This document shows, in pieces, positions 42,640 through 54,222 of a DNA stretch of 64,000 nt. Source of the DNA: Diplolepis rosae (lineage: Eukaryota; Arthropoda; Insecta; Hymenoptera; Diplolepididae); contig JAPYXD010000723.1 of assembly GCA_030998225.1 (NCBI GenBank), forward strand, positions 23,205,501 to 23,269,500. Reading direction: 5' to 3'. The notes under the pieces were generated by a model. It was given only the letters and a program-made list of their open reading frames with translations, had not been told where the DNA came from and ran no database searches. The position numbers and the translations under genes are program-made. Position 1 is the stretch's first letter. The number at the start of each line of letters is the position of its first letter.

Positions 42640-43896
42640 TTAATAGTTCAGGATTTGGAAAACTCTCTGTTGTGGTCAGGTCAGCTCGCGATGCAAACGC
42701 CATTCTAGACGACAAATCCCTAGAAAATAAGGGCTTAAGAGCCACCATTCCGTCCTATTTTGTTACCTGTCAAGGGGTTATTTCAGGTATCTCCTTGGAA
42801 ATGAGTGAGAAGGAGATTGTTGAGAATCTGGTGATCCTCGACAACGTTTACAAGATCAATCCTATTGAGGCTCGCCGACTCGATAGAAAAATCATTGACT
42901 AGGATACGAATAGGGTTTCGTATGTTCCTTCTCGCTCAGTATTACTGACTTTTGAGGGTAGGTCTCTCCCACAAAGGGTGGCGATTTATAACACGTCAAC
43001 GGAAGTCGAACCTTATGTGTCCCCCGTTAAAATTTGCTGGAACTGCCTTAGATACGGACACATCGCAAAACAGTGTCGCTCTAAAGCTCGCTGCAAGCGC
43101 TGTGGGGATCTCCCCCATAGCGATTCGTCTCTTTGCCCTAGAGCGAGCAGCCCGCCTATTTGCTTGCACTGTGACGGCCCACACCTGTCAGGTTCTAGGG
43201 AATGTCCCGAATTTAATTTTCAGAACGAATTCCGTACTTATGCGGTAAATCATTGCTTAACTTTCGCAGAGGCAAAAGCTATCCTCAGACCTAAAAAATC
43301 AAAGAAACAAGCAAAAAAAACCCATAATCACCCTACATTGTCTTCCGCAACTAACTTTGGTACCAGTAGCTATCCAGATCTTGGAAATACGCCCTTCTCC
43401 CCTCCTGTGAATTCTCCTCCCCCTTCCCCGTCCCTAATGAACTGCTCAAATTCAACTCCTAGTCGCTTTTCACTAAACAAGTCCAGGGAAAATAAAAATA
43501 AGCCGAGCAGTTCTAACGAAACGCCTGACCGACGTTAAACGTCACCCCCAAATCCATCGTTTGCGTCCTTGTTCAATACAAGGATGCCAAGTTCCCTCCC
43601 CAATGGTTTCGCGCTTCACCCACCACCCCTACAAAAAAAGGATAACTCTCCCTCCACTTTTGAGTTTCAGAGTCTCTCTTCTGAGACAAACTCCGATTTT
43701 CTTTGTCCTCCTTCTTCTCCCAACCACTCGTCGAACTCACTATCAATTATTGAAAATTTACTCCTCATGCTTACAAACCTTATTAATGCCATCTCATCTG
43801 GCAATTCTCCAAAAGCTGAGGAATGCCACAATCTGATTAATTCTCTTTCTACGAGTCTCTCCTCCCTCTCCAGATCCCTTCTTTAATAAAATCAGG

Positions 43897-46800
43897 ATGG
43901 CTCAAATCAGCGGACTGCGAATCATGCAGTGGAACTGCCGTGGAGCGGCAAATAAAAGCGGTGATTTAAATAATATTTCAGCCGACTTTGACATCCTACT
44001 TCTATGCGAAACATACCTAAAACTCGAAAAAACTTTCGTCATAAATAAAAATTTCAATATTATCAGATCCGATAGATCATCTAACAATCGCGGTGGCTTG
44101 GCGATCGCGATCAGAAAAGAAATCGTTTTTTCAAAAATTTCATCAATCCTCAATATAGAAAACAGCTTAGAAACTTTATCTATTTCCGTCAATACTTCTA
44201 TAGGTCAGCTTCTAATAGTTTCCGCCTACAGAGTTCCGGTCGCGGGCAAAGGAATTTCTGAAAGCACCTGGAGACGATTTTTGGAAACAGTCACAGATAT
44301 TAATCCAAACAACGTTCTTATTGCAGGTGATTTCAACTCGCATCATTATTTGTGGGGCAGTGCTCGGGCTTGTCAAAATGGCATATCTTTTTGCGCCGCT
44401 CTTGATGACTCAGACTTAATTTCTTTGAATAATGTCAAGTCAACTTTCGTTAATCGTCCGAACGAATCCCCGTCGATCCTGGACCTAACTGGATGGGAAC
44501 TGTCCCATCTTTTCACTTCAAGCTCTCATGACGTGTGGGATGACGCTCTCGGGAGTGATCATTACCCAGTGGTCACTCGCCTAGGAGTCCAAGTGCCTGT
44601 TTCTAAATATTATTCACACAAATATAGTTTAAAGGGAATTAACTGGACTTTATTCTCGTCTGTGCTAACAAATCTAATCGATTCCAGGTCCTCCGATGGT
44701 CTTCTGTCTGCTGAGGATCCCATAAAAAACTACAATACGTTTATGGAGTGTGTCGATGAGGCTGTCTTAACTGCTTGCGCTCCCTCGGCTCCCTCTGGGA
44801 GTGGCAACTCTGTGACCTGTTACTCAACTTTTCCCCGCAACTTCAGGCCGTTCGTCCCAGCTCCATGGTGGAATGGATCTTGTGATGACGCCGTCAGAGA
44901 TAGACGAAGAGCAATAGTCGAATTCAGAAAACATTCTGACTACAAAAACTATATAGCTTACAAAAAAACCGCAGCGAAAGCCAAACGTATTCTGAATAAG
45001 GCTAGGAGAACATCTTTTCAATCTTTCTGTGAATCGCTAGATAGAACAACACCCATGTCCAGGGTATGGAGAGTCATTAAAACTTTTAAAAACAGATACG
45101 CTCAGCCTGCCACATCTTCCTGCTCAGCCGATAGAGAGGTGATTGCTGATCTCCATAATCTCGCTGAGCAAATGTGTCCCCCCACAGTCTTTCACGATAG
45201 TTTCCCTACTAACTTTCAGGTAAATGAATTTTGGGATTCCTCATTCTCCGAATGCGAACTTAACATGGCTATTTCTTCTCTAAAAATAAAATCTTCCCCT
45301 GGCCTGGACAAAATTGACAATAATATTATCAGTCATTTTCCCAATGAAGCAAGATTTGCTCTCCTTAAAATATATAACGAACTTATGTCGTCTAGCTCAT
45401 TTCCGCCTTCATGGAACAACTTCCTGGTCTTTTTTATTCCTAAATCAACTCCAAATAAATACCGACCTATTTCCCTAGCTTCTTGCTTATTTAAGTTAAT
45501 GGAAAAGTTAGTTTACAATAGACTTAGCTGGTATCTTGAACACAACTTTCATCTTTCCCCTTCACAATTTGGTTTTAGAAAGAGCAGATCTTGCGCTGAT
45601 AATTTGGCTGTTCTCCCCACACAAGTTTGGACGGGTTTTGCCTCGAGGGAGGTTACCGCAGGTTTGTTCTTAGACCTCAAAGGTGCTTTTCCCAGCGCAA
45701 TACACCAACTCTTAATGGAAGATCTAAAAAACTTAGGTATTTCTAATTCAGTAGCTAAATTCATATACAGCTCCACCTCCTGTAAAAATATGTTCTTTAA
45801 CATAAATGGAGAGTTGATTGGACCCAGAGTCAGCACCGTGGGTCTACCACAAGGCTGCATACTGAGCCCCATCTTGTACTCAGTATATACTCGTGAACTA
45901 TACAATCTTCTCCCTCCCACATGCACCTTGATCGAGTTCGCTGACGATATAGCCATCCTGGTCAGATCTAACGACGCCGTTCAATGCATTGCAATCCTTC
46001 AGGAGTGCCTAACCATAGTTAGTAGATTTTTATTACATCGTGGATTAGAAATTTGCCCCGACAAAACTAAACTAATTCTATTTAACAAATTAAAATTAAA
46101 TCTGGACGACCCAATTTACTCATTAAATATAAATGATAATACTATCACACCGTCACGTTATGTAAAATTTTTGGGAATAATCCTGGAGTTCTCATTCTCC
46201 TTTAATGAACACTTTAATTTCTTAATTAATAAACTCAGGAAATCCTTAAACATTATAAGGGTCTTGAGGGGTGTTTGGTGGGGAGCACATCCTTATACCC
46301 TCATTACCGTTTACGATGCTCTAATCAGAAGTTGTTTAGAATACGGCTCGCATATTTTTACATTTAAAAATTATAAATTCTTTGGAAAATTAGAGAAGAT
46401 CCGAAATAAAGCCCTGAGGTTTGCCGTAGGATATAGAACGAGCACTCCCATTAATGTCCTCTTAGCGGAAACATGTGAACCGCCTCTTAAGTTTCGTTTC
46501 AGCTTTTTGGCCAAAAAATATATAACCAAAACTTTTACAAACCTCAACCACCCCCTTACAGACAGGTTGGAAAACTTATGGAGGATTGCAAATCGGAGTA
46601 ATCCCTTCAGAATTATGGACATTTTTACGCTCCTTCTAGCTTTTCATAAAACCAGAGATCTTAGAGATCAGACTCGCAGATCATACTATCATCCTTTTTT
46701 CGAATTTCCATATAGTGACCACACGTTTATTCCTCAAGTTGATGCAAAAACTGGCTTCCTATTACAAAACTTTCCTGACCCACCTTCCCTCTTTCAGGAA

Positions 46801-47706
46801 ATGGCTAATAATGAATTCAAAGACTATCTTCTTTTCTACACAGACGGATCAAAATCTCAAGACGGCGAATCTGCGGGCTTTGCCTCCATTTGCCCTTTAA
46901 AACAACTAGCACACTCTTGGAAAATTAATAATGCAGCATCAATCTTTTCGATAGAAGCTATAGCCATTTTGCATACACTAGATTATATTAGTAAACAAGA
47001 CTTTAAAAAAGTAGCCATCTTTACTGACTCGCTGAGCGTTTTGGAAAGTGTCTCATCTGCTACTCCAAATACTATCAAATCTAATCTCATTTTTCTAATT
47101 AGAAACCGATTGGCAACTTTGTCTTCTTTAGATTACAACGTTTTACTGGTTTGGATTCCGGGACACAAGGGAATCCCCGGTAATGAACTGGCGGATAGAC
47201 TGGCTAAATCTGCTTCCATCAATGCTCCAACCCTAAGGATTCCATTACCTCCCTCAGATTTTGCTAGATTCTTCCGAGAACATCTCGATAAAATCTTCCA
47301 AAATTACTGCAAAGAAAGAGGAAAGCGTTTTGGCGCCTACTACACAGAACGCTTCTATAATTTTCACAGAAAACCCTGGTTTACTAAGTTTAATGCAAGA
47401 AGAGAATGGATTGTATCCATATGTCGGATGAGAAGCAGCCACCACTCCCTTAGGGAAAGTTTAGCTCGTAAAAAAATCATAGATTCGCCTAGTTGCCCAT
47501 GCAATCCACTAATTGAAGAAGACTTAGAGCACGTTCTGTGGCAGTGCCCTAGATTCGATAGCTTTCGTCCTGGCCTTCTCAAAGGTCTTTCAAAAGCCCT
47601 TAAATGCAATCCTCCCTTTCACAGTCAGCAATTTTTGTTCAGCCCATCTATAAGAGTTGTCACACACGTTTTCAGATTCCTGAAGAAAGCCAATCTAAAA
47701 ATTTAG
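43897..47706 (+). CDS. ORF2: AP endonuclease, reverse transcriptase, RNase H
   Basis: 1269 residues, uninterrupted. N-terminal APE-type endonuclease that nicks the target: QWNCRG (Asn), LLCETYL (Glu), GDFNSHH and GSDHYPV (catalytic Asp/His) all present, residues 1-230. The RT spans about 480-770 with KYRPISL, FLDLKGAFPSAI (first Asp) and FADDIAIL (catalytic pair). RNase H at about 970-1110: FYTDGSK, FSIEAIAIL, FTDSLS, WIPGHKGIPGNELAD. The C-terminus has a CPCNPLIEEDLEHVLWQC zinc-finger-like motif. It starts 10 bases after ORF1, suggesting coupled re-initiation. Every core motif checked is kept. Confidence 0.93.
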   Translation: MAQISGLRIMQWNCRGAANKSGDLNNISADFDILLLCETYLKLEKTFVINKNFNIIRSDRSSNNRGGLAIAIRKEIVFSKISSILNIENSLETLSISVNTSIGQLLIVSAYRVPVAGKGISESTWRRFLETVTDINPNNVLIAGDFNSHHYLWGSARACQNGISFCAALDDSDLISLNNVKSTFVNRPNESPSILDLTGWELSHLFTSSSHDVWDDALGSDHYPVVTRLGVQVPVSKYYSHKYSLKGINWTLFSSVLTNLIDSRSSDGLLSAEDPIKNYNTFMECVDEAVLTACAPSAPSGSGNSVTCYSTFPRNFRPFVPAPWWNGSCDDAVRDRRRAIVEFRKHSDYKNYIAYKKTAAKAKRILNKARRTSFQSFCESLDRTTPMSRVWRVIKTFKNRYAQPATSSCSADREVIADLHNLAEQMCPPTVFHDSFPTNFQVNEFWDSSFSECELNMAISSLKIKSSPGLDKIDNNIISHFPNEARFALLKIYNELMSSSSFPPSWNNFLVFFIPKSTPNKYRPISLASCLFKLMEKLVYNRLSWYLEHNFHLSPSQFGFRKSRSCADNLAVLPTQVWTGFASREVTAGLFLDLKGAFPSAIHQLLMEDLKNLGISNSVAKFIYSSTSCKNMFFNINGELIGPRVSTVGLPQGCILSPILYSVYTRELYNLLPPTCTLIEFADDIAILVRSNDAVQCIAILQECLTIVSRFLLHRGLEICPDKTKLILFNKLKLNLDDPIYSLNINDNTITPSRYVKFLGIILEFSFSFNEHFNFLINKLRKSLNIIRVLRGVWWGAHPYTLITVYDALIRSCLEYGSHIFTFKNYKFFGKLEKIRNKALRFAVGYRTSTPINVLLAETCEPPLKFRFSFLAKKYITKTFTNLNHPLTDRLENLWRIANRSNPFRIMDIFTLLLAFHKTRDLRDQTRRSYYHPFFEFPYSDHTFIPQVDAKTGFLLQNFPDPPSLFQEMANNEFKDYLLFYTDGSKSQDGESAGFASICPLKQLAHSWKINNAASIFSIEAIAILHTLDYISKQDFKKVAIFTDSLSVLESVSSATPNTIKSNLIFLIRNRLATLSSLDYNVLLVWIPGHKGIPGNELADRLAKSASINAPTLRIPLPPSDFARFFREHLDKIFQNYCKERGKRFGAYYTERFYNFHRKPWFTKFNARREWIVSICRMRSSHHSLRESLARKKIIDSPSCPCNPLIEEDLEHVLWQCPRFDSFRPGLLKGLSKALKCNPPFHSQQFLFSPSIRVVTHVFRFLKKANLKI

Positions 47707-47767
47707 AATTTCTAACTTAATATATTTTGAATTTGCCGCTTAAGTGGGCCTGCGCGGTGCGGGGCGT

Positions 47768-47803
47768 GGGAGCACGGGGGCGTAGCAACGCCCCCGGGCT
47801 CCC
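47768..47803 (+). other. Strong hairpin in the 3' UTR of the I-like element
   Basis: GGGGGCG-TAGCAA-CGCCCCC (47776-47795), extended by GGGAGC / GGCTCCC. Such 3' hairpins can serve as the recognition site of a non-LTR RT. Confidence 0.6.
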
Positions 47804-48018
47804 GCGCCCTCCAGCCGTGCACCGACGCAATGTCGGAGCGCAGCGCTCTGCCCGGCGGGGCAAGTCGATTGATATGTTACAGGTCGTTCATTATTGAAAA
47901 AGGATGGAATCACTCTACACCAGATCATGGCGAAATATACAAGACTACTTGAGTCAGTATAAAGCCAACGTATGCGCACTCTAGTGGGCATAAATGAAGA
48001 AGAAGAAGACTACACAAG

Positions 48019-49265
48019 ATCGATAAAATCAAAATGGCCGGGCCTAGTCATGACATATCAAGTGTAATGACTGACGCCGCAACCAACTACAATACTAGTT
48101 TAGATTCCAGTGTACGCATAAAAACTCGTATACGCACCGAAGTCACATAAAATAGAATACGTGCCCAGGCGCAGAATGAGGGTAATTCTGAGACTCGCGA
48201 CAATGCTCGCAGGACTGATCGCGCTTCGGCTTCGTCTCGGCTTTGCCTCGACTACGCCTTAGCTTCGATCTCCTGCGAGCATTGTCGCTCGTCCCGCAAT
48301 GACCCTCATTCTGCGTCTGGGCACGTAATGTACTATTTTTATTTTCCAAATTTCTTCCATGGAAACTAAACTTTGTGTTTGTGTCTGGTTTAGAGTTGTA
48401 AATACTGACCATAAATTTAAAATTAGTGTCAGCAATCTGTTAAACCTTATGATAACAAGAATCTCTGTAAAATAGAGTTTCTGCAAACAGTCAATTTATA
48501 TATTTTCGGGCAAAAATCTAGGTATACATATAATACGTAACGCCAAAAATGTCATCAAATGTAAATGGATAATCAACTATGTGACAAGCTTCTTATATAT
48601 TTAGTTCTAATACCTGAATATTAAAGTGTAATACCTGAATATTCAGTTCTATCCGAAATATGGAAATAGATTAATATGAATATATCTCAGCTACATATTT
48701 AGGTATTGTAACGGAATATTGAAGATGCTTGTCACATAGTTGAATATCTAGATATTGATCCTGAATATGCATTTTTCTCCGTGCACTTGCTGAACTTCCT
48801 TTAAAGGAAGAGGAGAAAAAAATTTTGATACTCTATTTTTAAAACTAAGAGAAATATTTTATCTACAAAATCAGTTTTTTCTATAGAATCAGTTGTTTGA
48901 ATCGCGATATGTGATAAATGAATTAAAATCTACCGATTCATAGCTAGGGTTTAGTCACTGATTGCAATTAGTAAAAAAAGCTACTTATTGATCGTTAGAG
49001 AGAACGACTAACCGATTTTTCGACAAATTTTCTGAAAATTTGTTCACAGTGTATATTAAGGAAATTGAAAGAAAAAAAATCTGCCCGCTTCGCGGGCACA
49101 TTCTCATCGCGCGCTCCGCAATACTCGATCGTCGCGCTGCGCGCTCCGATCTTTCTGGACCTCGCGCTTCGCGCTCGGTCTTGTGCTCTTCGCATACATT
49201 TAAGTTTATTTCTTATAATTTAATACTGAAGCTCAAACCAATTTTATAATATTAAAAATGATGTG
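48019..49265. other. Spacer with GC-rich repeats
   Basis: Holds the palindrome at 48158-48327 and a CGCGCTTCGCGCTC-rich stretch (about 49083-49195) that resembles the motif inside the inverted arms nearby. No gene. Confidence 0.5.
48158..48327. repeat. 170-bp palindromic MITE-like repeat
   Basis: Ends TACGTGCCCAGGCGCAGAAT and the near-complement ending CTGGGCACGTA, with an inner pair GCGACAATGCTCGCAGGA / TCCTGCGAGCATTGTCGC. The loop is GC-rich. Confidence 0.7.
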
Positions 49266-50812
49266 AATTACTCATTTTCTCAAATTCACTAAATTTCTTT
49301 TTCAGCTTCAGTGAAACAGGAAATTCAATTTACTTAAGGCTCTATCGGCCTTAAGGAACACATTCTCATCATGACACTCGCGCTTCGCGCTCGATTTTCT
49401 GTATACATTTCAGTAACTTTTTAATAAATTACATGATTAAAATAATTTATTTTCTTCCAAATCTCTCAAAAAGAAAAAATAATCGTAGACTTTATTTAAG
49501 GTAGTACGATCACGAAAATTAGACCTCAGGCTAAAATAGATAATTTTGCTTTCAAGAAAAAATTCAAAAATAGGAAACGGTCAAGTTGTAGAGAATCTTT
49601 TTTCTAAAAAAATGAACCATAATATATTGGAATCGCATCATTTTCAAAAATTTGACTCGAAGCGATAAAAAAATAAGTTTGGGCAAAATAAAATTTATTA
49701 ATAACATTATTTTTTTGTGTTTCAAATTTTTTCCATGAAAAATAATCTTTTCTCATTCAAATTGGCCCTTCAATAATAATGTTGCTATTCTCGAAAGCAA
49801 AATTATCTATTTTTGTCTGAGGTCTAATTTTCGTGATCGTACTACCTTAAGGAAACGATTTTGCAGAACAACGCTTATTTCGTATCTCACATATTTTGGT
49901 GAAAAAAATCGAATTATTTAATATTAAAAATCAAAACATAAAATATACATCCTGTCGAGAAATTTCTTAATAAGAATGTGTAGACCTCATTTAGGCAAAT
50001 AATTTTTCATCTAAACTTTTTTCATGTATCTCATATATTTTGTCTAAAAAATGGAATTATTGAATTTTAATCGTATTTTTTGGAATTGAAACGAAAAATA
50101 TATGTTTTTTCATAAACTGTGTGAGACAAAACTTGTAGATCTTTTTGAAACGAACAACTTTGTATTCTTACGTTTTTTTCGTATTTCACATATTATTGTT
50201 AAAAAATTGAATTTTGGATTTTCAATAGATTATTTTTAAATTAAACAAAAAAATATGCATCTTATGAAAAAATGTTAGAATTCAAATTTGTAGGTCTTTA
50301 TGTATTCAATAATATTGTATCATAACGTTTTTTCGTATCTCGTATAATTTAACTGGAAAATTGAATTTTGATATTGACTTTTTTCGAATTTGAATATGCT
50401 GTAACATTTCTAATTTTGATTTAATCAAAAAATTTTATCAGGATAATTTTTAGAGATTTATGAGCACTATCTAAAACCAGTATTAAAAATTTTGATTTTT
50501 TCAAAAAATTATTTTCAAAAACACAAAAGTAGTGCTCAATCCCTCAATTTTGATTGGATGTGGCTGGTTAACGAACTTGTCCTTACTTTTTCGGCTCCGA
50601 TAAAGTGTGCCAAAGCACAATTCAATCTGATAATTCTATCGAGAGTTATGCCGCACACGACCTACAGACAGACAGACAGACAGATAGACACTTTCGTAAA
50701 AACCCTTTTTTCGGACTCAGGGGGTCTCAAAACGTAAAGATTTGATGAAATTTTCGAAAGTCATTTTTCACATAAAACCAATACCTTCTCATCCATGATG
50801 AGAATGTAAAAA
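49266..50812. repeat. Left arm of a 10-kb inverted repeat structure
   Basis: Reverse complement of 58073-59275, apart from a 351-bp MITE insertion (49500-49850). It contains four diverged copies of a roughly 145-bp unit with a CGTATCTCACATATTTTG core, a CAGA-type microsatellite (50664-50690), and ends in CATCCATGATGAGAATGTAA. Confidence 0.85.
49500..49846. mobile_element. MITE with TTAA target duplication
   Basis: 347 bp with terminal inverted repeats starting GGTAGTACGATCACGAAAAT, flanked by TTAA at 49496-49499 and 49847-49850. The right arm of the surrounding inverted repeat shows the empty site. A TTAA target fits piggyBac- or Kolobok-type transposases. Confidence 0.85.
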
Positions 50813-52731
50813 ATAGAAATCCGCATTGATTATTTGTACACATCAAGAGGGAAGGGATTAAAAAAAATGTTTAAATCACTCAGGCGCCAAAAAATGAACC
50901 GTAGAATTCACTTGAATATTAATAAGTTCTATCAGTTTGGCAAGTACTTACATGGATAACATGTCTATCCTATAAATTTTACTTAAGGAATCAAGTAAAC
51001 GAGATCGGTATTGGTAACGAGCTATCCAAATAGTATTAACTTCACAGTAAATCCTAGTTTATCAATTTGATCCCAAAATTGGATCAAAATGATCTGTAAC
51101 ACCTTTATACAAATTTCAGGTTTTTTTTTAAATTCGAAATTGCGAATCAAAATGAACCGATTATTGAAATCAATCGCCTGTTACCAAAGTAACATAGTAA
51201 ACAAAACAGAGATAAATGAACAAGTAACTATTGAAATTGTATTACCACATGTATTATAAATCCATCTACACGAAAAGAAGAACACAGAACACACTGCTAC
51301 AAAACATAGCCACCGAGGTGATACGGTACTCGTGGCATTGGTCCGCGAACGATGAAAAATGGAAACAGACGCTAGAAACATAGCGATCAGTGCTATGATA
51401 CATAGATATTAAGATCGTAGTGACTGTTCCAGTGAAACATTGGAACGATTCCAATATCTTTTGCTCCTCTTCCGCGTATGCACGATTTCTCTCACGTAGA
51501 GAAACAACTGACGAACGTTGGTTGTTTATCAGTGTTGTGTGCGGAGTGATTTGTAATTCCGAGTGAGTATATTTTATTATATAATGAAATAAATTAAGTG
51601 AATGTCCAAATTTTTTTTTAGTTTTTGTTGATAATACTCGATGTTTTGCATGTTCGATTGGCTAATTATCTTAACCACAATATTCTGGAGAATTGTTGTT
51701 TTGTGCATCGAACCTACTTTGACTCGATGATCTTCGAAACTAATTAAAGGTATATTAGTCTGAAGTAAATTTGTAAACAGTTATTTGAGATAAAACAAAC
51801 AGCCTATATATTTGCTAAATGGTTGAAGTATACAAGTCTGGAATGGAATAGTCAAGAGCTTGTTACTCAAACGAGTGGCAGTTTTTATCTAAGGAAACGA
51901 AAGGCATTTTTGAAAAGTGTCGAAGTACAAAATCGTCCTTATTTTCCTATATTTCGGAAGAGGGTAAGTGTTGAGTAGGAGACAAGGCTAAGGACGTCCC
52001 TCTTGAGGTGGGTGTGACTCTTAGAAGGCATAGATAGGCCCCAAACAGACCATTATTGAGTTTCCCAGGATTGACAGATAGCTATTTTAGTTGACTTCAA
52101 TAAAGCACTTAAACATAAACATAAGCCATAAAAGACTTAAAGGATAAGAATAAAATAAGCAGCAGTAACATGAAGGGTACATACAATCTAAGGCAGCTAA
52201 TTTCGTAGACAGATGTTTAGAGCTATAAAGGAAAAAATCCTCGAAAGTAGAAATAAGGTAAAATCACGTTCCTAGCATAAATGAATTAACCTAAATAATA
52301 TATACATAAAATCTTAAATTAGGGTCCTGATAAATACAACATAATCCTTACGTTTCTATAAGGACGTAACATATACATATATACGGTCATAACATATATA
52401 CGATCCAAGTTCGAAACCGAAAAAAGGCTTGAATTAGAACATTATACTATATATATTAGGCAGCGCCCAAAGCCAAGCCCGCTACGCCAGGCTGATAGTC
52501 GGTTAAGCGAAATATGGCTCAGGTCTGCCTGAGCGTAGCTTGATAAAGGTTCACTATTCAACGGGAGTTGAGGAGACAAAAGACGCAGGTCATTAGGATC
52601 GGATGAAAGAGGAGAAAGAGGACGGGAATTCGAAATTGTCTCAATTTCAATTACGTAAGTCAGAAGGTACTCAAAGGTACCGTGTTGCCTACGGTACGTG
52701 TAAAATGATGCTTAAATGACTTCACACCTGC
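50813..52731. other. Spacer, possibly the 3' part of the BEL/Pao element
   Basis: No gene recognised. It may contain an LTR of the neighbouring BEL/Pao remnant, but no matching pair of LTRs could be found by eye. Confidence 0.4.
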
Positions 52732-53256
52732 CTACCATAGTCCGCCGAAATGTGGAGATCGAGTGGGTATGAAGGTCCAAATAACAAAGGGTTGTTGGGA
52801 TAGGAATAATTGTACAGCTTTATTATGTTCATCTGACATAAGCAATTCCTGAAGTTGCTTAAGCTCGCGGCTTGCTCCTACAAAATCTGTCGCATTATCC
52901 GAAATTAAAGAGCTTGATTTTCCGCGACGACTAAAAAAACTTTTTAAAGCGGCGAGAAATGCTTCTGTAGCGAGATCACTTACTAATTCGAGATGTGTAG
53001 TCTTACTGGCTAGGCAAACAAATACAGCTACATAGCATTTAATTTTATTACGATTTCGATGTCGCTTTTTCTTTGCAAAAAAAGCGCCACAATAATCAAT
53101 AGCCGTGTGAACAAAAGGCCGGGTAAATTGGATTTGCTTGGCGGGCAAATTTCCCATGACGTATTTTACGCTTCGAGATTTAGCGCGAAAACACAGAACG
53201 CATTGGTGGATTATACGACGAGTTGTATTTCTCCCATCTATAGGCCAATAGGCCAT
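52732..53256 (-). pseudogene. BEL/Pao integrase remnant
   Basis: 174 codons with the BEL/Pao integrase signature: a zinc-finger end (HQCVLCFRAKSRS), AIDYCGAF (first Asp), SDNATDFVGA (second Asp), then PHFGGLW followed directly by TAG at the codon where the family has the catalytic Glu (LWE). The frame upstream (to about 53300) is fused to RT sequence through a deletion. Non-functional. Confidence 0.85.
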
Positions 53257-53289
53257 TTTATAAGTTCCTTTGGATTGTCACGAAATGCA

Positions 53290-53460
53290 ATCTTATGATA
53301 GACAGTGTCTTCAGGATGTACCTTGACCTGACGATACATTTTTTCCATGTCCGCGGTTAGAGCGTATTTCCGAGATCGAAATCGAATTAATTACGTAAAG
53401 AGATCGTCTTGATGTGTAGGGCCGACCATAAGCTTACCATTGAGAGAAGTACCGGAAGAG
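53290..53460 (-). pseudogene. BEL/Pao RT fragment
   Basis: The minus strand reads RKYALTADMEKMYRQVKVHP, the first catalytic block of a BEL/Pao RT, and then runs within about 60 bases into integrase sequence. The rest of RT and RNase H are deleted. Confidence 0.75.
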
Positions 53461-53463
53461 GAC

Positions 53464-53913
53464 TTAACGGAGCCATCGAAACTCAGCGTAAGGAGACTTG
53501 AGTTCAGGTTGTTTTCGAAACCGATTTTCTAAAGAGTATAATCGCCGAAAGGCTGAATTAAGAGAATCTCCAATGTCTTCCTTTTTTTCATTAAAGGGGA
53601 GTCTAACGACATACTGACCGTTAGCATTGCGAGTTGTATTGTTAGAAAAATGCTCTTTGCAAACAATTTCCTCACTGAAAAGAATCTTTGACGAGGAAAT
53701 TTCCTCCAATTCCCAAAATTTAGTGAGTTCTGAATCTGAAGAGGTTTGACCGTATATTTTTCCCGCGACTATCCAGCCTATTTGTGTTTTTTGAAGGACT
53801 GCCTCCGGATGATTTCTAGGTACTATTTGGTCTATACTGAGCAGTTTATAGAAGAGCCCTACGCCAATCATCCCATCAATTCTGCCAGCCTTATCAAAAT
53901 TGGGGTCGACCAA
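53464..53913 (-). pseudogene. BEL/Pao protease-to-RT linker
   Basis: 149 codons typical of the region after the Pao protease (IDGMIGVGLFYKLL; TQIGWIVAGKI). No catalytic motif in this part. Confidence 0.75.
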
Positions 53914-54015
53914 GAAAATATTTTTAGGAATTGAGAAAGATTCACGGTTAATTCGGATGGAAGGAAATAAACAGTTTAATTCCTTTTGAATAGGGAATCC
54001 GACATTTGCGTAAAG

Positions 54016-54222
54016 TCATTGTAATGTGACCTGATTGTAGCTGACACAGAGTGGCCTACAGCAGTCGACATTGAGCCTAAAGTAAAAAACTGAAATATAT
54101 ACAGGTTTTTTATGCAAATTTAAAAGAGAAGCAATTTTGTCAGTCAAATAATGAGATTGAGAACCATTCTCTAATATTAGGCGACATTGTTTGACATTGC
54201 CTTGATTACTGATAATATCCAC
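54016..54222 (-). pseudogene. BEL/Pao protease remnant
   Basis: The protease motif reads LILENGSQSHYLT; the catalytic Asp of the usual D-x-G triplet is Glu. Frame breaks on both sides. Confidence 0.65.

Larger units (their letters stand above)
41144..43886 (+). pseudogene. ORF1 (gag-like, CCHC) of the I-like element, interrupted
   Basis: ATG at 41144 (AGCATGG context). The frame runs to 41580, resumes after the R1-like insertion at 42647 and is otherwise continuous to the TAA at 43884-43886, except for TAG at 42900-42902 and TAA at 43536-43538. The N-terminal part is polar and low-complexity; the middle resembles the RNA-binding fold of non-LTR ORF1; CCHC knuckles follow: CWNCLRYGHIAKQC, CKRCGDLPHSDSSLC and CLHCDGPHLSGSREC. 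A Pro/Ser-rich tail precedes ORF2, which begins 10 bases later. It binds RNA in related elements; here it cannot be made whole. Confidence 0.8.
40864..48006 (+). mobile_element. Full-length I-clade-like non-LTR retrotransposon
   Basis: Flanked by 12-bp target duplications ACTACACAAGAT (40852-40863, 48007-48018). It has a 5' UTR of about 280 bp, ORF1 (gag-like), ORF2 (endonuclease, RT, RNase H) and a GC-rich 3' UTR ending in (GAA)n. RNase H after RT and a CCHC-bearing ORF1 fit the I superfamily. A 1059-bp R1-like element is inserted in ORF1. ORF1 has two stop codons; ORF2 is intact. The complete 5' end and the clean duplications suggest a fairly recent insertion. Confidence 0.88.

Noticed and set aside
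43561..43836. Extra frame between ORF1 and ORF2 of the I-like element
   Set aside because: It overlaps the in-frame continuation of ORF1 (after the stop at 43536) and has no motif.
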